A stretch of DNA of 64,000 nt from Apteryx mantelli (Eukaryota; Chordata; Aves; Apterygiformes; Apterygidae), in NCBI RefSeq assembly GCF_036417845.1, contig NC_089978.1, positions 124,092,183 to 124,156,182 on the forward strand, in the 5' to 3' direction. The translations under genes were made by a program, and so were the position numbers. A model generated the notes under the pieces. That model did not search any database. It was not told where the DNA came from and saw only the letters and a list, made by a program, of their open reading frames with translations. Below, piece after piece: positions 1-14,000 of the stretch. Positions within the stretch are counted from its first letter, which is position 1; every line of letters begins with the position of its first letter.

Positions 1-1927
1 AGTAGACAGTCCAACAGATCTTACAAAAGTCTTCATGTATCTCACATAAATGATCCCATCAGTTTTGGCGTCTTATTTAAGGCAAGATAACAATTATTAG
101 GAGACAGAAATTATATTAGCAAAGGTGAACACATATTCAGCTTGGTGGTTTGGGCTTTTTATATTGTTTGTTATGTTTAAAATATACAATGCCAAGAGGC
201 CGGCATTCAGATATTTTCAAAGATGAAGGATTATTATTAAGATTGATTTAAAAACCTGTTGTCTATTCATAGCTATGACATATCACTGCTAATTAACACT
301 TTAGATTTAAAAAATCCTACTCTTTCAATTAAGATGGGAGGGCCTGTTGTAACAGCATATTTGTGAAGACTTTTAAAGAGAATGAGGGAGATGGAGTGCA
401 TACACCAGAAATTAGGATAGGAAGATGTGAGAATAAATATGTCAAATGTAACAAAAATATAAAGCTTTTAAAAATTTACTTTTATGCTCTCTAAGGAAAA
501 GAATTTAATTTTTTTTGCTGATGACATTTAATAGGCTGTTGTTACAGCCCATTAGATGCAGTCTTGGACCACATCTTTCAATTTACTTTCATCCAGAATA
601 CATCCGGTTTGTATACTCTGCTCTGTAATGCAACCCCAAGCACAGTAGGTGGGGGAGAGTGGAAGAAGTACTTCAAAAGCATGCTCCTGATCTGAGCTTA
701 TACACTTATTTAGATGCCTCTTGCTCACCTGGTAGTTGAGGGACATGGGAAGGGGAAGGGGTTTGGGGGATTTTGGAGCAAAAGGAACTGGATGTATTGT
801 TGTTGTCAGGAAGAATCTTTGGGGATGTTAGGGAAGGAACAGGAGGTAGGATTTCTGTGCTATAATGGCATGGATGAGGACTGTAAACAGACACAGGACA
901 CACCTCTCTAGGCAACCAGGCTTTGTTAAATTTGTTCTCTCCTCCCCACAGAAGTGCCATTCAGGTTTTCATGTGGTCACTTGGAGGAATAGAATTATCT
1001 TTTTATAACATGAGGCAGGATATATGACCCAAATACAGATACTTGTCTTTGAGCTATTTGTCTAGACCCCTTTTACTGGAGAGAAATAAGCATTTCTGAT
1101 GCATTTTTCAACTTTTCTAAAGTAAATAAGAGGTGGATGAGACAAATCCACCCTGGCTTCCTGTGTCATGGGTACAAGTATAAAGCTTTAGCAGTAGATC
1201 ATATTCATATTGTTTTTAGAGTAGATTATTTCCTGTGTGACATTGACAGTTGTTATCAGGCCATTTTAATAAGCTGTTCTTAGGATGGTTTTAAATTTAA
1301 ATTTTCTCTTGCACTTTAAGTCCCTTCCCTTGTGAAAACTGCCTGAGATTAAACAAAGCCAGCTCATCTCATTCATGGACCACAAGGTGTCGGTGATTAT
1401 GGGTCTATGACTTTTGATTCTTTTGAGCTTTTAAAGATGCATTATGTTATGCAAGTGACATTTGAATGACTCCTTTCTATAGAACCTTAATTGCTTAGTG
1501 ACATTTTATGGAATGATGGAGTGGATTCTGCATCCCTAAAAGTCAGTGGGAACAGAATTGAGCTCAACTCATTTCAAGACTGTTCAGGTAAATTAGAGGA
1601 GTAACTTGGTCTTATATGGAAATGTTAATTCAGTGGTGTTTAACTGAAGCTGCCTAATCTTGCTGGAAGGGAGGAGGACACCCCAGTTTCCCTTTGGTTC
1701 TAAGTCTAATGTTGACAATAACTTAAAACAGGAAACAAATGAATTGCATGTAGAAAATTTACTGCAGTGGTGTGTGAAAATAGACATCCTGAATTTAGTT
1801 CAGGTGGCTCACTCATTGAGAAGTCAGTTAACGAAACTGCTTTCCTAGCCTGTGCTGACCTGTAATTTTAGAATTGCTTCAGGAATGCAAAATATCTTTT
1901 TTTACCATTTTTTCTCCTTTTTAACAG
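1..1927 (+). other. IFT57: IFT57 intron 1 (3' part)
   Basis: This is sequence upstream of exon 2, ending in a T-rich tract and acceptor ..tttttaacag. It is AT-rich and has no coding exon I can support. One copy of a degenerate motif related to GAAGTCAATGG lies near 1538-1560. The short ORFs on both strands look like chance. Confidence 0.75.
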
Positions 1928-2090
1928 GCACTACTTTGCGCTGCCCACTAATCCTGGTGAGCAGTTCTTTATGTTTTGTACCCTTGCTGCTTGGCTGATC
2001 ACTAAATCAGGACATCCCTTCGAGCAGCCACAAGAGTATGATGATCCCAATGCAATAATATCAAAAATACTCTCAGAACTGCGATCATTT
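1928..2090 (+). CDS. IFT57: IFT57 coding exon 2
   Basis: The acceptor is ttaacag at 1921-1927 and the donor is gtaagt at 2091. The exon starts with the third base of an Arg codon and then carries 54 codons. They include HYFALPTNPGEQFF and EQPQEYDDPNAI, nearly identical to mammalian IFT57 residues 72-125 (calponin-homology-like N domain). Confidence 0.96.
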
Positions 2091-5000
2091 GTAAGTGTTT
2101 ATCATGCTGTCTTTCCAAGGGTATTTCAAATATGTTCATCGTCTTCAGAAATAACAGTAATCACACTTCCTCCCCTGTCTGAGTATATTCCCGAACAGAC
2201 TTTTTCCTGTCTATAAGTTTGTGTGATGCTAATTAGCTAATTGGAAGTTTATAACAGTACCTATGTGCTAAATTTTGGTGCTACAAAAATGGTCTTATGG
2301 TATTATATGTGGTTCTAATTAGTTTTGTTCCATAGTCTGTAAAATGAATTAGATCAGTTTCACTGCTTGTATTGCCACATATATAGTGCTTGTATATAGT
2401 AGTATAATTCTCAGAAATTAGTGCTTATGGTCCTGCTCCTGCTGAAGTCAATGGTATAACTCATAGTAAAGAAATGGTTTAGAATTGGGTTTATATTTTT
2501 TTGCATAAACTGTCAGGAGCTATTGGGATTTTTTTCAATAGTTAAAAAAAACCCTTAAGGTCAGGAGGGTATATCTACTTAAGAGGGCTGCCTGAGGGAG
2601 AATTCACTAACTACTCTTTAAAATGTACAGTTGAATAAAAAATCAAAACCTAAATGGTGTAAAATATTTAGAATATGATCTTATGGAAGATTATACTGTG
2701 GTGCACTCCTAAACAATGTTAAGTACGCTGTTTGCTAAAAGAGTAAAACTGTAACTTAGTAAGATGTTCATTCTGCAGGACAGTAATAAATTATAAATAA
2801 AATCTGGAACAAACAAGGCAATGTTGAAAGGTTGCTATTTGAATCTCAGTGCCTGATTTCCTCCTTTGCTGTTCATTACCTTGCCAGCATGTCATGTATC
2901 TGCTTGACCATCCAGCTCCCTTGCAGCTTCTGACACTTCTGCTCCCTGTGCGTATCCTCTCACTGGGTACTTTAAGATTGTTCCTTGGGTTGTTCAGTTT
3001 TCTCTTCTGTTGCCTGACTGGAGTGGCACAGGGAAAGAATGTGAATTAAATTGGTAAATTCTTCATATGAAGCGGACGCTTCAGTATTAGTGTGAAAAAT
3101 CTGATTACTTTCCTGAGAGGAAAACCTGATTGATGGGTAGCAGTTATTAAACAGCATTACCTCTTTATTTTAGGGAAGGCCTGTGGATTTTCCTCCCTCA
3201 AAATTAAAGGCAGGTTATGGAGAACAAGCATGCTATGTTCTTGACTGTTTAGCTGAAGAAGCCTTGAAATACACTGGCTTTAGCTGGAAAAGGTATATAG
3301 TACACTTTTAAGACTCCTTCCTTATACCTCATTTTCCAATGAACAAATGTAAATTGTAATTGTAAAGGATAGCAGACAAAATGTGATAATGATAGGAAAT
3401 GTTTTATTTGATATTTCTGTGAGATTCAAAACACAAATTCACCAAGGCTTGAAGCAGTGGGTCAGATTAATTCCTCTTTCAAATTCACACGGTTTAGTGG
3501 CATTACTGGCAAGGATGAGTTTGGGTAATTAATAGGCTAAATTTATAAAAGGTTGACTGATTACCTCTTTTTGTTCATTTCCCTATATGTAACTGTTTGC
3601 TAATCTGACAGTTGAGTTGAAAAATATTAATATCCCTTTAGGTCCCATTAATCAATAGCTAAATTCTTGACCTGTTAAGTTGGAGGTATGCACACTATTT
3701 GAATCGTGTTGCAAATAGACTACAGTAACTTTGAGTATTTAAGGTGAAGGAAATATCAGGAGAAATTAGATGAAGGATAATTTTAAGTATATGAAAATTT
3801 GTTTAAAAGTGCTCTTTATTTCATTCCCCTACCTCTGATTGGTTTTGCCAGGATATAGTGAAGTAATTTCTACCTTGGAAATATTTTACCATTGTGTCTA
3901 TTTAGTACTTGGATTTCAGTAAGCCAAAAATGAGTCTGTCAGACTTGCACTTGAATTTTATAAAGTTAGACCAGAAGAGAAAATGAATCAAAAGTTAATC
4001 CCCAGGTGTCTTTTCAGTACAAATGTGCTGTACTGCTTAGCATAATAATTAGCCCTCGCTTTGAAGACTAAGTTCAAGATAAACAAAGACTTTGAGGCTG
4101 AGTATTAATTTTATTTGTTTAAATATATGAGAGACCAATCACTGTCTAGTCATATTCTGCATCATCCATATTTCTCATGAAGTCTTTTGTTTGATTAGGA
4201 GAATTTACAGAATAACATCTTATTAACTGTGTTTAAAAGCTGGTGTTCTTTGAACATTTTACAGACCAATATATCCAACAGAAGAGCTAGAAGAAGAAGA
4301 AATAACAGAAGATGATGCAGAATTAACACTTAATAAACTGGAAGAGGAAGTTGTGGTAAGTTTACCTGGCTGGTTTTGATTATGTTGGTATTGGTCAACT
4401 ATGAGGGAATTTTACTCACTATTCATTTTATTTGGCTTTGTTTAGGAAGTATTTTCTACTGTCTGTTTCCTCACGCTTTTTTCCTGCATCTTCTTTCCTA
4501 TATCATCAGCTTTTCTGTAGGATTTTTTGTTTCCTTTTAGATAAGATTATAAACTCTTCAGGACAGAACATATAGGCTAATGAGCATTTATAGTTAATAT
4601 GAAGTGTGGCAGTATCTAACAAGACATTAAAATTACATAGATTCAGAACTGTTTATTTTCTACTGAGGCAAGCTGTTATTGATGTTAAATGACACTTGAA
4701 CCAATCCCGGCTTCCAGAATTGGCTAATATTTGTTTAAATAGTTGCTCAGCATTTTATTAATAGAGAGCTAACTGTCATAAATCAGACTTTACTGTAAAT
4801 ACCAAACAGTAACTTTGATACTTAGTTGATCTGAAGATTTGGGAGTAGGGTAGATGAAAAAGTTTTTCTAGAGACTGAAGATTTGTTTTAAAACACTTGC
4901 AATGACCTAAATAAAAGTTACAGAATTGTTTCTGAAGGGCAATATAATGGCACTTCATCACAATATATTCTATGAATAAAATGTTTATATCCTGTCATCC

Positions 5001-8000
5001 ATTCAGACTGCGAATACATCTTTCTATGTGCTCTAATTACCATGATTGATGTGAAGAAAAAGGTATAAATTATTCCTATATCCTATAGATTATAGTTTGA
5101 AGAGCTTTGAAATACATTTTTCCACCACAATGGCAATTTTTGAGGATCAACTTTTTTGTTTATGCCTGTTCACCTATAATCGTTACAGTGAAGTTGCCTT
5201 GTCTGTGAAACAGCTTATGAAATAAGGCTATAAGCTCAAATATGTTTTTAGCATTTAGTGATGGGTGGATGTTGAATAGAAGTTTTGTTGCTGATTGACT
5301 TTCTCAGCAGATTGTTTTTGAGAGTTGGATTCTCGTTGTCTGCAGCCTAGTGGCATAATGTGATCCCAAGGAGGCATTTTCATTTTCACAAACCTCTGTT
5401 GGTGTCCTAGAAGTACATCTTTTTACTGCTGACTTAAACAAGACTTTTCGGGAGAGGGAAGCTAGTTGAAGATGATTGAAGTGGAAATAACAAAAAGAAG
5501 TTAGTTTCACATCTGACTTAACCAAAAGGTGATGATTCTGCGCAAAGTAAATATAGATCAGAAACCAAAATAGTCAAAGCTGTGCCTGAAGAGTGCTCGC
5601 TTGCTAGGTCAGTAAATTATTTGAGGACAAAAGAATTTTCTGGAGTCTTAGGCACAGCAATACTGGATAGAATATGCCAGAACCATCTTTTTTTTCTATC
5701 TAGCTTTTTCAAGTGCTTGGAAACAGCTGAAGGTCACAAATGTGGGAAGTAGTGTGCCAGTAACGTTATCATATGGCTCTGAATGTGGCCTAACTCATGG
5801 ACCACAATAGTCCTCAAACATATAAGCTGAAGAGTTTGCTTCTCTTCCTCCTTTCCCCACAATTTTGTTAAGAATTGCCTTATTTTTCTCATTTTTATTA
5901 TCCAAGAAAAATTCCAGCCTATTCTTAAATTTCATGCAGTATGCAAATACTGGGGTGTGGGTGTTAATGTCTGGTTGCATTTTTATCTGCTATGAAGTCC
6001 CCACAGGAAAAGTCTGAATAATTATGAGAAAGAAAAGAGGCATTCTATACTGCGTGTTTGACAAGCCTCAAAACTTAAAACTGTTGGCTAAAAGCTTTAA
6101 ATATGAAAACAGTCAGCTATCTGCTCTTACTTGTGTCTTGTTAAGGTTTAAGGTTTAAATGGGGAAGTGGGGAGGAAACATGTAACTAAAGCACAGATGA
6201 AGCCCTTCAAAGAACCTCTGTATTTGCTCTGAGATTGTGTCTGAGACCATGATTTTCACGGCTAACATTCAGTGAGATCTCTGAAGTTTGTAAAACCCCA
6301 AACTAGGTTTATACCATGCAGATGACCACATTTTGGAGCCCCTGTTGGTTCTACAGGGTTTAATTATGTGCTGATATAATAATTTATTTCCAATCCATTG
6401 TTGCTGCCAATATATTGATACATCCTGAATATATTACCCGCATGCATAATTGAATTTAGCGGGATTGCTAGTGGTTAAATGCTAATGATGAGCTTCCTCG
6501 ATTGTTTTTCTGTTTTTGCTTCTTTCAGATAAAATTGATGAGGCTGATACAGACATGCTTAGTCCTATAAGTCTTGGGGAACCACGTGAACAGTAGCTAG
6601 TCCAGCCAGATCTGTTCAGTTTTGATCTTCAGTTCTGATAACTGCACTTCTATTTTGTTCTTGTAGTGGTGTTGTAATACATTCTTCTGTGTGCTGCACA
6701 AGTACATATTGTTTGTTTAGCAGAAGAAAGTCCTAATCTAGTCACCATTAATTCCTTACAGAACTGGGGGGCTAAGGGCCAAACATGCCAGAAGAAAATA
6801 AACTACATGGTCCTTGTTAGTTTAAAAAATAGGTAAGGTACAGGAATAAGCTCCCAAGTTTTCACTAATTGAGTCCTGAAGGTGTCTGTACTAAGACCTG
6901 TGCTATTGCAGCATTCAAGAATTGTTTAGAAAAAGGGTGAATAATGAAAGCTGGCTTGAGAGGAAAAGACAAGGGCTGACTGAGGAGAACTACAGAAGGT
7001 CAAACTGCACAAGGGGGAAGTGTCTGGGTGATAAAATGGCAGGTGAAGTTCAGCATAGATAAATGGAGGGTAACACATGGGAAAAATATCTTTGATTTTA
7101 CATATGCAGTGATAGGTTCTGAGCTGATCATGATCACTGAGAAATGCAATCTTGAGGCTATAAAAGATAATTCTATAAAACCATCATCACCATGCTCAGT
7201 CATGGGCAAGAAAGCAAATTGATTGCTTGGAGTTATTAGGAAAAAAAATGGAGCGAAACAGAAAGCATCGTTCTGGACCTCCGTAAAAGACAGCATCATT
7301 CTGCAAATCTAAATTCATGATGCAAACCTCATCTTGAATACTGTGTACAGGTCTGGCTTTTTCTATTTCTTTTAAAGGCAAAGTTTTAGGGCTTGGTTAC
7401 GCCAAAATAGTTCTGTGGTATTGTAACTTCTTGATAATGGCTCATGTCATGTTTTTTGTTTGGTTGGTTTTTAATCCTGTAGCATTTCCAGGGAAATGTG
7501 AGGTAGTTTCTATCTGCCTCCTTGTACCAGAAGATGCGGAGTGTCCTCAGAAGATTTTAAGTAAATGCAAGCTCCATTTTCAAAAACTCTCCATGTTTTG
7601 GTTTGTTCATAAATTTGGAATTTAATACCCCTTTTCCTATACTCCTGCAAAATAAAAAATTTGAAAAAAGATTATGCAATAATTACTGAAGTCTTGCTTT
7701 GCAACTTTTCTGAAGGAAGAAGAGTCAGACAATGAAGAAAATTTCATCGATCTGAATGTTCTAAAGGCACAAACTTACAAATCAGTAAGTTGTTACTCAT
7801 CAGTCCTCTTTTAAGAGATCTTACATGTTTAGCTCCAATTTATTCATGCTAGACTTAATTCTGAAAATACTTGGAGAGCCTAAACTTGAAAAATATTCCA
7901 ACTGAAATGAATTAGCTTATTTTAAAAGAAAAATATACAGCCAGTTTCTAAAGTGATCTCCTGCAAGGGTGCTGGAAACATTTGCAAGATGTTTTTGCAG

Positions 8001-11000
8001 AGACCGTTAGAGAAACGTGGCGTTAGTTTCTTAAATGTATTTTTATTATTTTTCCCTGTTGTTTCTGAAATGTATTATAATTTTTTATTATATGCATTTC
8101 TTCTAAATTCTATGTATGTTCAGAAAAGATACGTATTATTTCAATTCCTAATCTTTATGAATTCAAAGAAAGCCATTAAAAATTCAGTTATATCTGTAGT
8201 TCTAGATCTTTCTGGATATAAGTGTTTTACTGATATAAACACTGTAAGGCATTGTAATGTGGTTTCCAACAGTTCTCACTAGGTATAATGATTATCTCTT
8301 GTATAAAACTTTTTTTTTTTTTTTTTTTTTTTTTAATGCAGGGCATGAGTGATTCTACAAAGCAAGAAGAGATTTTGGAGTCCACAACAGATGCAGCAGA
8401 GTGGAATCTGGAAGTGGAACGTGTACTTCCACAGCTGAAAGTTACAGTCAGGACTGACAATAAGGTATGTGAGAGTGGATTTGTGTGTGTACATTTGGTG
8501 AATAAAGTGTGATTTGAATCAGCAGTGTTGATTACATTTCCATTTACATTTATTCTCTTTTTTTGTCATGCCCAGAATTGTTAATAATTATATTATTATC
8601 ATTATTAATAGTCTTCTAAATAATAATCTTCTCCAGGGCTATCATTTCAGAACCTTTGTTGCTTACTTTGACCCTACAAGAAATACTTCACAGTAGGGTT
8701 TTCTCCAATATTATATAATAATTTTTTTTTTCCTGCTACCAGCAGGGCACCTTATTTTCATACATTTACGTGAATTCAGTGGAAACTTCTTAAATCGTTA
8801 AACATTTCCAGTGAATTCATACTTTTGAAAAATTATACCTTCAGTCTAGCAGCTATTAATAGCTCTTCCTGGAAGATAACTGAGGAGCTTCTTAATATGC
8901 AACTGTTTTGTCAGACGCATAAAAGGTTGATTGTATGGAATTCATCTTGCTGAACTTTAAATGTCAGTAAAGTAGGTCTGTATGTCTGATCTTGTCATCA
9001 TGGGCTGTCCTTATATTCAGCAAAAAGAAAGGAATACTCTTAGGACTGATTTTACTTGTCTAGCTACCTCAAGATGAAATTTATCATTTCCTAGAAATGT
9101 GTGTTTCTCTCCATAATCCAGTCCAAGGAATCTAGAATGAGGAGCTCAGATGCAGACATCTACCTTTGGCCAGTCAAAGTGTAGTGCCCTTTTCTGGCAC
9201 TGCCACAAGCATTCTTTCTCAGAGCTTGTATAGCACTCGCAGATTGGTGCAATAGTGAAATTGCTCATTTGTAGTGGCCCAGATAGTTGGGGTGGTGGAG
9301 CAGTCTGTAGCAGTGATAGAGAATTCAATGAAAGATAATTGATCTTGCCAAAAGAAGGCTGAGCTGCCAAATACATGTTAAATTGCTTGCCTGTCTTATG
9401 CTATGTTGCCTTCTTCTATGTGAAGAAACTTCTGGTTTTGGCTACCTTCCACTGGTATTCAGCAAGCTCACCTGTTACAGAGAACATGATACTTGATTCC
9501 CACATTAAGAAATGAAAGCTTGATAAATGTGTACAGTGAAAATTAAAGCCACAGTAGAAACTGAGTTTTACTAGTTCCCATTTCAATGCACCATCTCTTG
9601 ACTTTAAGGAATGTGTCAAAATGAACATGAAAAGAGGATTCTACTTCTTCTAGTTTCTGTGCTTTCAGAAATAACTGGAAAAAATATTCACTCTAGTTTG
9701 ACTTTTTTCTTTCTATAAAGAAAAGCATCATATTCAGTTTCCTCAGCTGTGCATGCATATGTTGTGTCAGGAGAGGGTTAATGGTTTCACAGAGTGCATT
9801 AGAAAATTGATTGTATTTTTAAAGTTTCAGGGGGGTTGTTTGTTTTGCGGTGTTTGTTGTTTATTTTATTTTTTTAAACTCCAACATTTGCCAAATTGCT
9901 AGCAATTGTCACCAGACCAAGAAAAGGATCTTGAATCTGCTGCCAATGTAAGACCCTACAGACAGCATACACACATTTTCTTTACTAGCCTTTGTTTAAT
10001 TCCTGAAGAGACTAGTGGGCAGCTGCATGCCTATAAATATTGAGCAAGCCTCATGGGCTGAACAGCTGTTGAAGGTGCTCACATGTGCTCATCTGATAGA
10101 AGCACCAGTCCTTTGGTAGTTTTGTGCATGTCCTATGCAGGTGAGTAGAATAGCCTCACTTCAAGTCAGGGAAACTCTTTGTGATTGAAGGAAGGCACAT
10201 GTTTAAGTATGCAGCTGCCATGTTCTGCTGTTTTGTACCTATTTTACAAGAAAGTCTGCTAAACTTTGATTTCAAGTGATAAAGATTTATCAGCATCACT
10301 TTATTTTTTAACACCTTGACCAATACACTACCAAAAGATTAAAAATCTTTTAGTATGTTCAGAAACACAATATTGGAATAACATTAATTGTGAAGTGCTG
10401 CTACTCTGCTTCATTCTGAACTCAAAGTACTGCCTGCAGCTGTGCTCTTGGTCTTGGGGATGTAAAAGTCTGGACTGATAAGTGAAAACTTGTGATAAAT
10501 ATTGAGACTGGAATTGATTTCAAAGTAAAAGATGCCTACCTAGTCAAGTTAAAACAGCCCCTTTTGTCTTCCCCCATGCCTGACTCCATGTATGTTTCCT
10601 ATGACCTAGCTGCTGCAAATAATTTTCTTCCCTTCTAGCTTTGTCCCACTATTGAAAACAAGTTTAGTTATTGCTGCATCTTTCATTTCTTTCCATCTTC
10701 CTCCTGATAACAGTAAGGCTTAACTAGAAAAGAAAGATTGGATAGTTCTGAAATTTGTAGGTCTTGGACATTCAAAGCACTTCTTTTCTCTCCCTAAGAA
10801 TAAGCTGAGCTAGCAGAGCTATAATCAATATTTTCAATATTTGTGCCCAGAGTGGTTTCTAGCAGAAATACTTCCATGAAGATCAAACAGACTCTAAAAA
10901 GCATAGCTACTGTCCTATCGCTGAGCATGTCAGTGTTTGTTTCTAGATCTGAGCATCACATTGTGGTGTTTAGGAGATTTATCAACTGTCATGTTAAGCA

Positions 11001-14000
11001 AGTGCCTCTGGCTATGAACATAGCAGTGGCAGAATGATATGTGGTGATAATACACAAGAGGACTGACCCTGAGTTGCGTATCGGCCTTTCTTTAGCAACC
11101 AGTGAAGGATAAAGCTGTATTTTACTTGTGTTTTACTTTGTGGCATCTCTTTTTTAGGATTGGAGGATCCATGTAGATCAAATGCATCAGCATAAGGATG
11201 GAATTGAATCTGCTTTGAAAGAAACTAGGGTATGTCTTGTATGTGCTGAATATTCCACTGATGTATCAGTGTTTTTATTTTCTCTTTTATTAGATATGCA
11301 TTTAGAGCTAGATTGAAAATTATATTATTTTACTTAAGATAATGCTGTACAACTAAAAAGGAAATATGTGATAATGATGATTAAGGACAGTGGGACTGGC
11401 AAAAGAGATCTTGTGGGAAGTAGAGTTTTATATCTGAGGATTAACAGGGATATAATAGTTCATTAACATATCATTAGCATAAGTACATCCTGACTACAGA
11501 GGGCAAAATAGAGTAATACAATCTGAATAACAGTTGATTTAAAACAAAAAACAAAAAAACCCAAAGCACTGTCAAATGCTGCTGTTAAAATAACTTATTG
11601 ATGGTGACATTTGTAATTAATTTTGTGGGAGAAATGATGGAAGCATTACAGCTCAAGTACATATTTTGAAGTTGGGTGAAACAGAAGACATCAGGGAATA
11701 ATTCTTCATTGGCTATACATAGTGTGCTGTACTATTTTTCTCTCACTTGTAGGATTCCATATCCTTTCTGAATTACAGCATCATTTTAATGCTCTTTACA
11801 TGTTATCTGTATACTGTCAGCCCACAGAATATGATTTTCTAGGGTTACCTTGACAAACTTCATAATGAAATCAGCAGAACGTTGGAAAAGATCAACAGCA
11901 GGGAAAAGTACATCAACAATCAGTTGGAGCATTTGGTTCAAGAATACCGTTCAGCACAAGCCTTGTTAAGTGAGGTAATGCACAGACCTGTTGTGGTTGC
12001 CTTCTCTTCTATTAACTTCTATTAACTCTTATTAAGAAGAATTGGGGGAGTGTTCTGTGAATTCTGCTGTTGGATGTAAACCATGGGAAAACTTGATTGG
12101 CTGTCAAATTATATAGTTGTTAAGCTAAATTAGCAATTTTTATTCAGCTATTCTACAAAGGAAAGTAAATGTTTTTTGCATGAATATTATGTAAATCTGT
12201 TGCCAGTCTTGAGCTGCTAGTAAATTGCTAGTTCTGCTTTCCCTGTGAAGTTCACACATCTGTGATGAGTGGAAAAACTACAGTGTCAGTCCAGCACTCA
12301 TCTCTTACATTGATTACTTGCGCTAATTTGCACAAAGCACCCTGATTACCACTTTACTTCATTTAGTTTTTGTCCTAATAGACTGCTGTTTGAGAAGCTT
12401 CTTAATTTTCTAGTTAGGAGTCCTGTATAAGCTGCCGTTTGGCTAGCCCTTTTGCTCATGTTTCTGGGCATCACATAAAAATAAGACTAACGGGATTTGA
12501 CTTTTCTGCTTGCTGTTTACCTTGCTGTTAAACTGAAGTATCGAATATGACTGTTACCTACCTCAGTTAATAAACTAGGAACACCTGTGTGCAACATTGC
12601 TGTGTAAACTCATTGTGTTCAATAAACCAAGTAAAAATGTGTTGATGCATGATGATTTTTGATGTCTCCTGATTTCCAGGTATATGGGGTAGCGGAGAGA
12701 GGGTTCACTGTAGAATGACTGCAAACATAATTTCAGAATATATAAAATATTCTCAAAGTTATTTTTCATAACACCTTGAAAAAGATTGCTGCAGCAGTAT
12801 CTTTTGATTTGTTTGCAGCTAAAGAAACAGCAGCTTACATTGTCTACTTGAGTCATAAACTGAAACTTCAAGAGAGTAATTTACCGTTGAGGAGAAAGTA
12901 TTCTGGATTTCAGTATTAGGTTCTGTCTCCATTACAAATTTTCTGTGTGTTTGTGTCCTCGCATGTAAATAATTAGGAAAACCTACTTCTTACTGTATAT
13001 GCATTAGGGCTGTTACTCAAAATTTTTAAAACTGCTTTAAATTTCTGAATGATAATCATTGCACAGGCTGATGTTTCAAGCCCATCCTCATATGTATTGC
13101 CCTGTTAATGTTGTTGGGACTCTGTGGGAGAACTTCTGGGCTTGTGACCCATGACAGCAAGTTCTGGTGTAATAAATTCTGTGAGCTATATGCATGTATG
13201 TCTTCAGCTTTATCATTACAGCAAAAAATTTGCTTCCTTCCAGGCTAGAGAAAAGTACCAGGAGGGAAGTGGAGGAGTAACTGAAAGGATTAAAGTGCTT
13301 TCAGAGGTAAAACACATCTTCACATAATTTGCATTCTGCTTATTTTAAAATAAATTTCAGAGACTTGATGTTCAGTGTTTGCAGTTTTATAAACTTAGTT
13401 TTTTCTGATATGTTCTTGTGTTAAAGCTTAATGTGTTTGTTTAGTGAAAGTCCAATTCCTGAATTTTCATCCCAGGCTGCCATTGATTTTAACTTGTGAA
13501 CTTGGGCAAACTATTTGTGAGCTCTCCTAATTTCCCCAATTTGTAAATGAGGGTAAATGTTCTGTATGTTATAGCCTCTCTCCTAGAATTGTGGAGAATT
13601 AATCAAGTCGCGTCTATAAAGTCTATGGAAGAAGAAAAGCTCAACTCTTATTTTGCTAAAACTGAACACAAAAAATAAGAAATTTTCACCTTCCAAGCAT
13701 TTGAAACATTATTTGACTAAATAGTAACTTTTTGATGCCAGTCAAATTATGCTACTATTTAGTACTGTTTTTCAGGTAATTTTTTTTAAATCCATGTTGT
13801 GACAAATAGAAAAACCCCAAACCCAGACTCCTAATTGCCCCAAGTTTTTGAGTTTCATGGCTTTTCATTCATATTTACTTTCAGATTTCCAAATATTTCA
13901 ATCATTTGTCCAATTCAGAATTTTTTTTAACAGTTCTGTTGTTTGGATTTGAAAAGTCCACTTTATTTATTAGATGCTAATATGTCTGAAATAGTCATGT

